The notes under the pieces were generated by a model that worked only from the letters and a program-made list of their open reading frames with translations, was not told the DNA's origin and searched no databases. Shown here one piece after another: positions 8,936 to 15,145 of a DNA stretch of 16,293 nucleotides. The DNA comes from Frankiaceae bacterium. Its GTDB lineage: Bacteria > Actinomycetota > Actinomycetes > JADGOU01. The DNA lies in assembly GCA_017882835.1 (NCBI GenBank), contig JADGOU010000027.1, positions 1 to 16,293 of the forward strand, written 5' to 3'. The stretch's first letter is position 1. Each line of letters opens with the position of its first letter. The position numbers were made by a program, and so were the translations under genes.

Positions 8936-11221
8936 ATGACGGACTGGAGCGACGACCCGGAGCTGCTGGCGACCTTCCAAGCGGAGGTGAGTGAGCGGCT
9001 GGCCTCGCTGCAGGCCGGGTTGCTACAGCTGGAGGGACACCCGTCACCGCGGCAGCTCATCGGCGGGCTGTTTCGAGACGCCCATACCGTCAAAGGGTCC
9101 GCCCGCATGCTCGGCCTGGCCCCGGTCCTGCAGGTTGCCCATGCCGCCGAAGACGTGCTCGCCGGGCTGCGCGACGGTCGACTAGCGGTCACGCCCCAAG
9201 TGGTTGAGGTGCTATTGCGCGCGGGCGACTGCGTGGCGGCCAACATGCCGGGCGCCGGGGAGGCCGCTGACGAGCTGACAGTTGACCGGGTGGTGCCGGC
9301 ACTTGCCGCCGTCCTGTCCGGCCAGCCCGCAGCCGAAGCCCGCGCGGCGGAAGCCCCCGCAGCCAAGCCGCCGCCTGCTGGCCCGCCGCTGCCGGCTGTC
9401 CCGGCGCCGCGCGACCATCAGGCCGCGACCCCGCCTGAACCGACCCCGCCTGAACCGACCCCGCCTGAACCGACCTGGGCCGGGCCGACCCGGGCCGCCG
9501 CCGACTCCATCCGGGTGACGGCGACAAAGGTCTACGACCTGCTGGACACCGTGGGCGAGGCTGAGCTCGGCGCTCGCCGACTGCAACAGACCACCGACGA
9601 GCTGCGGAGGTTCTGCGCCGCGCACGCCCGGGCGACGGTTGCCCTGCGCGGCGCATCGGCTCGGGCTGACCTGACTCTGCCGCCCGCGGTGAAGTCTGCC
9701 CTGCTGCACGTGAGCGAGGCGGCTGAGGAGATCACCGCGGTCGCCACCACGCTGCGCGAAGTCGCCGAAACCCACTCCGGGCGGGTGATGGACGTCCGCG
9801 ACGGCGCCATGGCGCTGGCCATGGTCCCAGTCCGCCGGGTCTTCGCCGCCCTGCCGCGGCTGGTGCGCGACGTGACGGCTCAGTCCGGCAAGCAGGTTGT
9901 CCTGGAGCTCGCCGGCGGTGAGGTGGAGCTGGACAAGCACGTCCTGGACGGGTTGGCCGACGCGCTCAAGCACCTGGTCACCAACGCGATCGACCACGGC
10001 TGCGAGCCACCGGCGCAGCGGCTGGCTGCCGGCAAGCCGGCCGCCGCGGTCATCCAGGTGATGGCCAGCGCGTCCGGGGGCACGGTCACCATCGAGGTCA
10101 GCGACGACGGTCGGGGCATCGACGAGACCGCCGTCCGCACGGCGGCGATCGCCCGCGGCCTGCTGCCGCCGGACTCTGCTGCCACCGGCCCGGCGCTGCT
10201 CGGCCTGCTGTTCACCCCGGCCCTGTCGACGGCGGCCACGGTCACCGAGACCTCCGGGCGCGGGGTGGGGCTCGACGTCGTCCGGACCGCGATGGAGCAA
10301 CTCGGCGGCCGCGCCGATGTCCGTACCGTCCTTGGCGCCGGCTGTCGGTTCACCCTCACGCTTCCGGTCACCCTCGGCGTACTGCGGTGCCTGATCGCCC
10401 GGGTCGGTCGCGAGCGGTATGCCGTGCCGGTCGCCGGGATCACCGAGACGGTGAGCCTGCGGGATGCGGCGGTCCACACCCTGGCCGGCTCGCGGGTGCT
10501 GGGCTGGCATGGGACCACGGTGCCGCTGGTGGACCTGGCCAGCGTGCTCGACGTACCGACCGCTGGCAAGCCGCGAGTGGCCGTGGTGGTCCGGTACGGC
10601 GACCGGCAGCTGGGCTGGGGCGTCGACGCGCTCGAGGGCGAAGGCCAGCTGGTGGTCAAGAACCTCGGCGGCTTCATCGGCCCGGTCCCCGCGGTGCCCG
10701 GCGCCACGATCGACGCGGACGGCACAGTGGTCTGCCTGCTGGACCTGCGCGAGCTGGCGGACCGGGCCACCGACAGCACCGGGCACCGGGAGGTCGAGCG
10801 CAGCGGCGACCCGGACGACGGCCGCGCCACCGCCACGACGGCAGCCACAAGCCGGCCCCGGGTCTTGGTCGTGGAGGACTCGATCGGCGTCCGGGAGCTC
10901 GAGCGGGTGATTTTGGAAGGGGCCGGATATGCCGTCGAGACCGCCGTCGACGGCCTGGACGGGGCCAGCCGGCTGGGTCCGGAGCCGGCCGACCTGGTGC
11001 TCTCCGACGTCGAGATGCCCGGCATGGACGGTTTCGCGCTGACGCGCACCATCCGGCGTACCGGTGGCTGGGAGCAGGTGCCGGTCGTGATCATGACATC
11101 GCGCGGGGCGGACACCGACCGGCACGCCGGGCTGGAGTCTGGCGCCAACGCCTACCTGCTCAAGAGCGAGTTCGACCAGGCCGAGCTCGTGGGAACCGTC
11201 CGTCGCCTGGTCGGTCGTTAG
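8936..11221 (+). CDS. cheA: Hybrid chemosensory histidine kinase CheA with CheW and receiver domains
   Basis: This 761-residue protein combines five parts. A histidine phosphotransfer domain (1-115) has H50 in RDAHTVKGSARMLGL. A Pro-rich linker (about 123-190) includes three PPEPT repeats. A helical dimerisation region covers about 190-300. The HATPase domain (about 305-480) has N350 in VTNAIDHG, DDGRG at 390-394 and GRGVGLD at 441-447. A CheW-like domain covers about 480-615. A C-terminal receiver domain (about 640-761) has phospho-acceptor D691 in LVLSDVEMPGMDG and the switch residues in MTSRG and LLKSE. No CheY-binding P2 domain is recognisable. This resembles FrzE of Myxococcus rather than flagellar CheA. 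It starts 11 nt after the receptor stop with only a weak GAG binding site, so translational coupling is likely. Confidence 0.93.
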   Translation: MTDWSDDPELLATFQAEVSERLASLQAGLLQLEGHPSPRQLIGGLFRDAHTVKGSARMLGLAPVLQVAHAAEDVLAGLRDGRLAVTPQVVEVLLRAGDCVAANMPGAGEAADELTVDRVVPALAAVLSGQPAAEARAAEAPAAKPPPAGPPLPAVPAPRDHQAATPPEPTPPEPTPPEPTWAGPTRAAADSIRVTATKVYDLLDTVGEAELGARRLQQTTDELRRFCAAHARATVALRGASARADLTLPPAVKSALLHVSEAAEEITAVATTLREVAETHSGRVMDVRDGAMALAMVPVRRVFAALPRLVRDVTAQSGKQVVLELAGGEVELDKHVLDGLADALKHLVTNAIDHGCEPPAQRLAAGKPAAAVIQVMASASGGTVTIEVSDDGRGIDETAVRTAAIARGLLPPDSAATGPALLGLLFTPALSTAATVTETSGRGVGLDVVRTAMEQLGGRADVRTVLGAGCRFTLTLPVTLGVLRCLIARVGRERYAVPVAGITETVSLRDAAVHTLAGSRVLGWHGTTVPLVDLASVLDVPTAGKPRVAVVVRYGDRQLGWGVDALEGEGQLVVKNLGGFIGPVPAVPGATIDADGTVVCLLDLRELADRATDSTGHREVERSGDPDDGRATATTAATSRPRVLVVEDSIGVRELERVILEGAGYAVETAVDGLDGASRLGPEPADLVLSDVEMPGMDGFALTRTIRRTGGWEQVPVVIMTSRGADTDRHAGLESGANAYLLKSEFDQAELVGTVRRLVGR
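9431..9475 (+). repeat. Three perfect 15-bp tandem repeats (PPEPT) in the cheA linker
   Basis: CCGCCTGAACCGACC occurs at 9431-9445, 9446-9460 and 9461-9475, coding for PPEPT three times between the phosphotransfer and dimerisation domains. It is frame-neutral, so linker length could vary between strains. Confidence 0.95.
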
Positions 11222-11229
11222 GAGCCCGC

Positions 11230-12216
11230 ATGCCCACTGTGGTAATCGCCGACGACAGCCCCACGCTGCGTCGGATCGTGTCCTCCGTGCTCACCCGCGC
11301 CGGGTACGACGTGGTCGTCGCCGAGGACGGCGTCCTCGCCGTGCAGGCCGTCTTCCGGACCCAGCCGGACGCCGTCGTGCTGGACATCCAGATGCCGCGG
11401 GTGTCTGGCTACGTCGCCGCCCGGGTGCTCAAGGACGACTGGCAGACGGCGGACATCCCGGTCGTGCTGCTGACCTCGCTGGATGCGGCCAGCGACCGCT
11501 ATTGGGGCAGCCAAACCGGTGCCGACCGCTACCTGACCAAGGACTTCGCCGCCCCCGAGCTGGCCGCGGCCGTGGCCGAGGTGCTCGCTGTGGCCGCGCA
11601 GCGGCGGGCCGGCCGGCCGCCGCTGCGCCCCGACCCGCTCGAGCTCAGCGACGACGACGTACTCGGCCGGGTCTGCGACCTGCTCGACCGCAAGCTGTTC
11701 GAGACCTCGGTGGCGGCGGAGGTGACGGCCATTGCGACCACCAGCCATGGCTTCGAGTCCACCGTGGCAGCGTTGCTCGGCCTGCTGGCGCGATTCGTCG
11801 ACTTCGACCTCGCCGCCGTGTTGCTCAGCGCGGAGCGGGCGGCGTACGTGACTGTCGCCCGGCCGTGCGCGCAGGCGCACTACGCCGACTTCCTCGCCGC
11901 CACCGCCGACGGTCTGACCGCCGCGACCGGCACCGACTGCGTCAGCGTGGGCCTCGACGTCCGGGTCGCCGACCTCGAGGGGCTGCTGGTCGCCGACGCC
12001 GACGACCTGCCGGCCGGCGCTGCCGCCGGCCGGATGGCGACGTTCCTGTCGATGCCGCTGCGCGGGTACGGCGGTCAGGTGGTCGGCGTACTCGCGCTGT
12101 CCTCGGCGGAGCGCAACGCCTTCGGGGAAAGCGCGCTGAGCACCCTGCGGCTGATCGAAGGTCCGGCGGCCATCGTGATCGACCATGCCCGGCTGGCGCA
12201 GGCGCACGCGACCTGA
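11230..12216 (+). CDS. Response regulator with receiver and GAF-like domains
   Basis: A 328-residue protein. Residues 1-120 are a complete receiver domain: acidic pair D8-D9, phospho-acceptor D52 in VVLDIQMP, T82 and K104 in YLTKDF. The segment SDRYWGSQTGAD before the lysine is a slightly long loop. The remaining 200 residues have no DNA-binding domain or GGDEF/EAL motif. Their alternating helices and strands (ALLGLLARFVDFDLAAVLL, MATFLSMPLRGYGGQVVGVLALSS, LSTLRLIEGPAAIVIDHARLA) look like a GAF sensory domain. It is the natural phosphoryl acceptor of the hybrid CheA encoded just upstream. ATG 11230 follows GGAG (11221-11224), which overlaps the cheA stop, so the two are translationally coupled. 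The output is unknown. The gene ends in a strong hairpin. Confidence 0.85.
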   Translation: MPTVVIADDSPTLRRIVSSVLTRAGYDVVVAEDGVLAVQAVFRTQPDAVVLDIQMPRVSGYVAARVLKDDWQTADIPVVLLTSLDAASDRYWGSQTGADRYLTKDFAAPELAAAVAEVLAVAAQRRAGRPPLRPDPLELSDDDVLGRVCDLLDRKLFETSVAAEVTAIATTSHGFESTVAALLGLLARFVDFDLAAVLLSAERAAYVTVARPCAQAHYADFLAATADGLTAATGTDCVSVGLDVRVADLEGLLVADADDLPAGAAAGRMATFLSMPLRGYGGQVVGVLALSSAERNAFGESALSTLRLIEGPAAIVIDHARLAQAHAT

Positions 12217-12217
12217 T

Positions 12218-12233
12218 CGGGCGGGGCCGCCCG
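12218..12233 (+). terminator. Hairpin at the end of the chemosensory operon
   Basis: CGGGCGG (12218-12224) and CCGCCCG (12227-12233) are perfect inverted repeats separated by GG, starting directly after the TGA of the response regulator gene. The fold would be a 6-bp stem with a 4-nt loop. The -10 element of the next gene begins 7 nt later, so it separates two transcription units. There is no U-tract. Confidence 0.55.
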
Positions 12234-12239
12234 CGCCGG

Positions 12240-12245
12240 TAATGT
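12240..12245 (+). promoter_or_regulatory. -10 element of a probable leaderless flavin reductase transcript
   Basis: TAATGT lies 7 nt before ATG 12253. It is the best -10 match in the window and overlaps the alternative GTG 12244, which argues that ATG 12253 is the real start. No Shine-Dalgarno sequence is present. Confidence 0.55.
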
Positions 12246-12252
12246 GACCTGC

Positions 12253-12816
12253 ATGCGGCCCGGCAGGCAGTCCGACCTCCGGGCTGGCCTGCTCAACCCG
12301 AAGGCCTACAAGAAGGCCGTCGGTCGGTTCGCCACCGGCGTCACGGTCGTGACCACCCACCTGGACGACGACCATTTCGCCATCACGATCAGCTCGTTCA
12401 CCTCGGTCTCGCTCGACCCGGTGCAGGTGTTGGTCTGCGTCGAGAAGACCACCCGCTTCCACCCCGCTGTGCTGGCCGCCGGCCAGTGGGCGGTCTCCGT
12501 GCTCGCCGTCGGCCAGGAGGACGTCTCCCGCTGGTTCGCCACCCGGGGCCGCTCCGCCGACCCGGACCAGTTCGCCGGCTTCGCCCACCACGCCGGCGCG
12601 CTGACCGGGGCGGTGCTCTTCGACGAGGCCTTGACCCAGCTGGAGTGCCGGACGGTCGCGGCGTACGACGGGGGCGACCACGCGATCATCCTGGGCGAGG
12701 TCATCGGCGTGGACACCAGCGTCGACGCGGGCGCCGAGAGCCGGGAGCCGCTGGTGTACTTCGAGGGCGGGTACCGTCGTCTGGGCGGTCCGTCGACGCC
12801 CCGGCCGGAGTTCTGA
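12253..12816 (+). CDS. Flavin reductase family protein (FMN-binding split barrel)
   Basis: A 187-residue protein of the flavin reductase-like family, small FMN- or FAD-binding enzymes that reduce flavin with NAD(P)H, often for a partner monooxygenase. The diagnostic block is present: GRFATGVTVVTT near residue 25, then SSFTSVSLDPVQVLVCVEKTT, where the SFTSVSLDP segment contacts the flavin phosphate. LVYFEGGYRRL near the C-terminus is also typical. DDDHFAITIS replaces the more common G-x-T-x-N-S form, a small departure. No monooxygenase gene is nearby, so the partner and substrate are unknown. It is transcribed separately from the chemosensory operon and faces the Dabb gene across 18 bp. Confidence 0.88.
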   Translation: MRPGRQSDLRAGLLNPKAYKKAVGRFATGVTVVTTHLDDDHFAITISSFTSVSLDPVQVLVCVEKTTRFHPAVLAAGQWAVSVLAVGQEDVSRWFATRGRSADPDQFAGFAHHAGALTGAVLFDEALTQLECRTVAAYDGGDHAIILGEVIGVDTSVDAGAESREPLVYFEGGYRRLGGPSTPRPEF

Positions 12817-12830
12817 GCCGGCGGCCGGCT
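12816..12830. terminator. Shared hairpin between convergent genes
   Basis: AGCCGG (12816-12821) and CCGGCT (12825-12830) flank CGG in the 18-bp gap between the flavin reductase and Dabb stop codons. The stem is usable from both sides, which fits a bidirectional terminator. It has no U-tract. Confidence 0.45.
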
Positions 12831-12834
12831 GGAG

Positions 12835-13125
12835 TCAGACCGCGATCTGCACCCGGGCGATCTCGCTGCACAGCGGACCCAACAGCTCGCGGCGGATCCG
12901 GTTGTGCTCGTCGTCTTGGTCGTAGCGGCGGTACGAGTCGGCGTCGGCGAGATCCACAGTGATCGCGTAGTCCCAGTTCCCGGTGGCGCGGAGCCCGGCG
13001 TCCCGGCCGACGCGCAGCTCGAGCAGCCCGTCGACGGCCACCCCGGACAGGGCGGCGAGCGCCTGGTCGAGCAGCGCTGGGGAGGCGTCGGGGCGCAGCC
13101 GCCCGAGGACGACGTTGCGGATCAC
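12835..13125 (-). CDS. Dabb (stress-responsive alpha/beta barrel) domain protein
   Basis: A 96-residue protein with the Dabb pattern: an N-terminal strand MIRNVVLGRLRPD, a helix ALLDQALAALSG, a strand LLELRVGRDAGL, then WDYAITVDLADADSYRRYDQDDEHNRI and a final strand SEIARVQIAV. The WDYAITVDLxDxxSYxxYxxxxxH core is typical of the family, which forms dimeric ferredoxin-like barrels. Biochemical roles vary and none can be assigned. The start is GTG 13125, with AGGAG (complement of 13132-13136) 6 nt before it. It lies downstream of cysS on the same strand, separated by 111 bp that hold a 40-bp tandem duplication. Confidence 0.82.
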   Translation of the reverse strand: MIRNVVLGRLRPDASPALLDQALAALSGVAVDGLLELRVGRDAGLRATGNWDYAITVDLADADSYRRYDQDDEHNRIRRELLGPLCSEIARVQIAV

Positions 13126-13179
13126 TGGTCGCTCCTGACTGCGGCGGGACGCAAGACCGGCTGGACCCCGGTCGGCACC

Positions 13180-13267
13180 GCGACCAGACCGCGACGCTAC
13201 CGGGCGGCCGGGGCGGCCAGCGACCAGACCGCGACGCTACCGGGCGGCCGGGGCGGCCAGCGACCAG
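13180..13267. repeat. 40-bp tandem duplication at the 3' end of cysS
   Basis: Bases 13181-13220 and 13221-13260 are identical 40-bp units beginning CGACCAGACCGCGACG and ending GGGGCGGCCAG. The first 7 bases recur a third time at 13261-13267, and the base before each copy is also the same. The cysS stop (13237-13239) lies inside the unit nearer cysS, so the protein is intact. The other copy lies beyond the stop and repeats the last seven codons and the stop. Confidence 0.95.
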
Positions 13268-14658
13268 GTCTGGCCCTCGCGGGTGTCGGTGACCGCGACG
13301 CCGACGGCGGCCAGGGCGTCGCGCAGCCGGTCCGACTCGGCCCACTCCTTCGCCGACCGGGCGGCGGCTCGGGCGTCGAGCAGCCCCGCCGCACCGGCCG
13401 GCAGTACCACCGCCGGCCGCTGGCGGCCGACGTCGCGGGCGACGTCCAGCCCGAACAGCGCGTCCAGGTGGGCAAACGTCTCGAACTTCGCCCCTGGCGG
13501 CACCGCCTGGTCGCGCTCGAGCTCGCGCAGCGCCACCAGTGCGGTCGGGGTGTCCAGGTCGTCGTCGAAGGCGGCGACCACGCGCTCGACGTACGCCATC
13601 GCCATTGGCGCGGACGGCGACTCGGCCCACTCGGCGACCTTGGTCCGCCAGCGGGTCAGCGTGCGGTCGGCGGCGGTCAGCGCGTCCGCGGTCAGGTTGA
13701 GCTGCTGGCGGTAGCGGCCGGACAGGAAGAACAGCCGCAGGGCCAGCGGGTCGTGGCCGGCCGCCACCAGGTCGGAGACCAGCACCACGTTGCCGGTCGA
13801 CTTCGCCATCTTGCGGCCTTCGTTGAGCAGGTGCTCGCCGTGCACCCAGTACCGCACGACCTCGTGCCCGACCGCGGCGTTGGACTGCGCCCGCTCGTCC
13901 TCGTGGTGCGGAAACCGCAGGTCGATGCCGCCGGTGTGGATGTCGAAGACCTCGCCGAGAAACCGCAGCGACATTGCCGAGCACTCGACGTGCCAGCCGG
14001 GGAAGCCCGGTCCCCAGGGGGAGTCCCAGACCATCGCCGTCGCCGGGCCGGCGCCCTTCCACAGCGCCCAGTCGGCGTGGAAGCGCTTGTACCGGTTGGC
14101 GTCAAGGCCCTCGCCGGCATGACCGGACCCGGCCCGCAGCTGGTCGAGCCGGTTGCCGGACAACGCGCCGTACGACGGAAACGAGCGCGCGTCGAAGAAC
14201 ACCGAGCCGTCCGGGGCGGGGTAGGCGTGGCCCAGTGCCACCAACCGCTCGATCAGCGCCAGCATCAGCTCGATACATTCCGACGCCCGGGGATAGGCCT
14301 GCGCGGGGCGCACGTTCAGCGCCGCCAGGTCGCGGTGGAAGGCGTCCTCATAGAAGTGGGCCAGGTCGAAGGCGGAGCGGCCCTCCCGCCGGGCCGCCGC
14401 CGCCATCTTGTCCTCGCCGGCGTCGGCCACCTCGTCCTGGAGGTGACCGACGTCGGTGATGTTCTGCACCAGCCGCATCCGCAGGCCGTGCCGCTCGGCC
14501 ACCCGGTAGATCAGGTCGGAGAGCAGGTAGGTGCGCACGTTGCCGACGTGGCCGAACCGGTAGACGGTCGGGCCGCAGGCGTAGACGGTGAGCACGCCTG
14601 GAGTCGCCGGGACGATGTCGGCCAGCTGCCGGGTCCGGGTGTCGGTGAGTCGCAGCAC
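13237..14658 (-). CDS. cysS: Cysteine--tRNA ligase (KMAKS-type, probable second CysS)
   Basis: A 473-residue class I tRNA synthetase that charges tRNA-Cys. The N-terminal catalytic core has the zinc ligand C28 in YACGPTVY, a HIGH-type motif HVGN (37-40), C226 in GWHVECSAMS, H251-H252-E253 in FPHHEDE, and KMAKS (283-287) where most enzymes have KMSKS. A C-terminal DALR-like anticodon domain is present (DDDLDTPTALVALREL, then SAKEWAESDRLRDALAAVGV). Full length and the C-terminal domain exclude the shorter MshC ligase of mycothiol synthesis, despite the nearby mshB. The NITDVGHLQDEVADAGEDKM stretch marks a CysS subgroup distinct from the usual VTDVDDKI type, so this may be a paralogue. GTG 14658 is chosen because TAGGGT lies 7 nt upstream and because MLRLTDT-like openings are typical. 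Confidence 0.88.
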   Translation of the reverse strand: MLRLTDTRTRQLADIVPATPGVLTVYACGPTVYRFGHVGNVRTYLLSDLIYRVAERHGLRMRLVQNITDVGHLQDEVADAGEDKMAAAARREGRSAFDLAHFYEDAFHRDLAALNVRPAQAYPRASECIELMLALIERLVALGHAYPAPDGSVFFDARSFPSYGALSGNRLDQLRAGSGHAGEGLDANRYKRFHADWALWKGAGPATAMVWDSPWGPGFPGWHVECSAMSLRFLGEVFDIHTGGIDLRFPHHEDERAQSNAAVGHEVVRYWVHGEHLLNEGRKMAKSTGNVVLVSDLVAAGHDPLALRLFFLSGRYRQQLNLTADALTAADRTLTRWRTKVAEWAESPSAPMAMAYVERVVAAFDDDLDTPTALVALRELERDQAVPPGAKFETFAHLDALFGLDVARDVGRQRPAVVLPAGAAGLLDARAAARSAKEWAESDRLRDALAAVGVAVTDTREGQTWSLAAPAAR

Positions 14659-14665
14659 GGGGGAA

Positions 14666-14671
14666 ACCCTA
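14666..14671 (-). promoter_or_regulatory. -10 element of a probable leaderless cysS transcript
   Basis: Read on the minus strand, TAGGGT lies 7 nt before the GTG at 14658. No Shine-Dalgarno sequence is seen before that GTG. No -35 match was found at the expected distance. Confidence 0.45.
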
Positions 14672-14740
14672 TGTCGGCGTCGGCGGCGAGGACCTCGGTG
14701 TGCGGGCACCCCAGGTGACGCCGGCGGGCGCCGGTGCGCA

Positions 14741-14746
14741 TACTGT
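14741..14746 (+). promoter_or_regulatory. Candidate -10 element for the ferredoxin gene
   Basis: TACTGT (TANNNT) in the 151-bp gap between the divergent cysS and ferredoxin genes. It would give a leader of roughly 57 nt with a conventional ribosome binding site. No -35 box is recognised. Confidence 0.4.
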
Positions 14747-14809
14747 GCGACCGCAGTACCCCCAGGGGCGGTACCAGCCCTGCTGTGCAGACCGAGAGGA
14801 CCACGTGTC

Positions 14810-15145
14810 GTGACATACGTCATCGCCGAGCCATGCGTCGACGTGAAGGACAAGGCCTGCATCGATGAATGCCCGGTCGACTGCATCTATGAGGGCGAGC
14901 GGATGCTCTACATCCAGCCCGACGAGTGCGTGGACTGCGGCGCCTGTGAGCCGGTCTGTCCGGTCGAGGCGATCTTCTACGAGGACGACGTCCCGTCGCA
15001 GTGGACCGACTACACCCCGGCCAACGTCGAGTTCTTCGGCGACGTCACCGGCCTGGGTTCGCCGGGCGGCGCATCCAAGGTCGGGTTGGTGGCCAAGGAC
15101 CACCCCCTGGTGACCGCCTTGCCGCCGCAGGGTGAAGACGCCTGA
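14810..15145 (+). CDS. fdxA: Seven-iron ferredoxin (3Fe-4S / 4Fe-4S), FdxA type
   Basis: A 111-residue soluble electron carrier. The eight cysteines lie at 9, 17, 21, 25, 40, 43, 46 and 50. By analogy with the classic 7Fe ferredoxins, C9, C17 and C50 would hold the 3Fe-4S cluster, and C21, C40, C43 and C46 the 4Fe-4S cluster, leaving C25 free. The C-terminal tail (EDDVPSQWTDYTPANVEFF) is typical of actinobacterial FdxA/FdxC. GTG 14810 follows GAGAGGA (14794-14800) at about 9 nt. The frame stays open further upstream but without coding character. The gene overlaps the aminotransferase gene by 14 nt. The same ferredoxin-dapC pair occurs in mycobacteria (fdxC-Rv1178, from memory), so co-transcription is likely although no direct functional link is known. 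Confidence 0.93.
   Translation: MTYVIAEPCVDVKDKACIDECPVDCIYEGERMLYIQPDECVDCGACEPVCPVEAIFYEDDVPSQWTDYTPANVEFFGDVTGLGSPGGASKVGLVAKDHPLVTALPPQGEDA

Noticed and set aside
9212..11125. 637-codon open frame antisense to the hybrid cheA
   Set aside because: The composition is that of a reverse-strand shadow, and the forward frame has complete kinase domains throughout.
13180..13267. Attachment-site duplication from an integrated element
   Set aside because: The copies are directly adjacent with nothing between them and there is no integrase or tRNA gene nearby. Simple tandem duplication explains it.
13237..14658. MshC (mycothiol cysteine ligase) rather than CysS
   Set aside because: MshC is about 410 residues without the anticodon domain. 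This protein has 473 residues, a DALR-like C-terminus and CysS-type sequence around the zinc site.
12904..14718. 604-codon open frame on the plus strand opposite cysS and the Dabb gene
   Set aside because: The minus strand carries complete synthetase and Dabb motifs; the plus-strand product has no recognisable domain.
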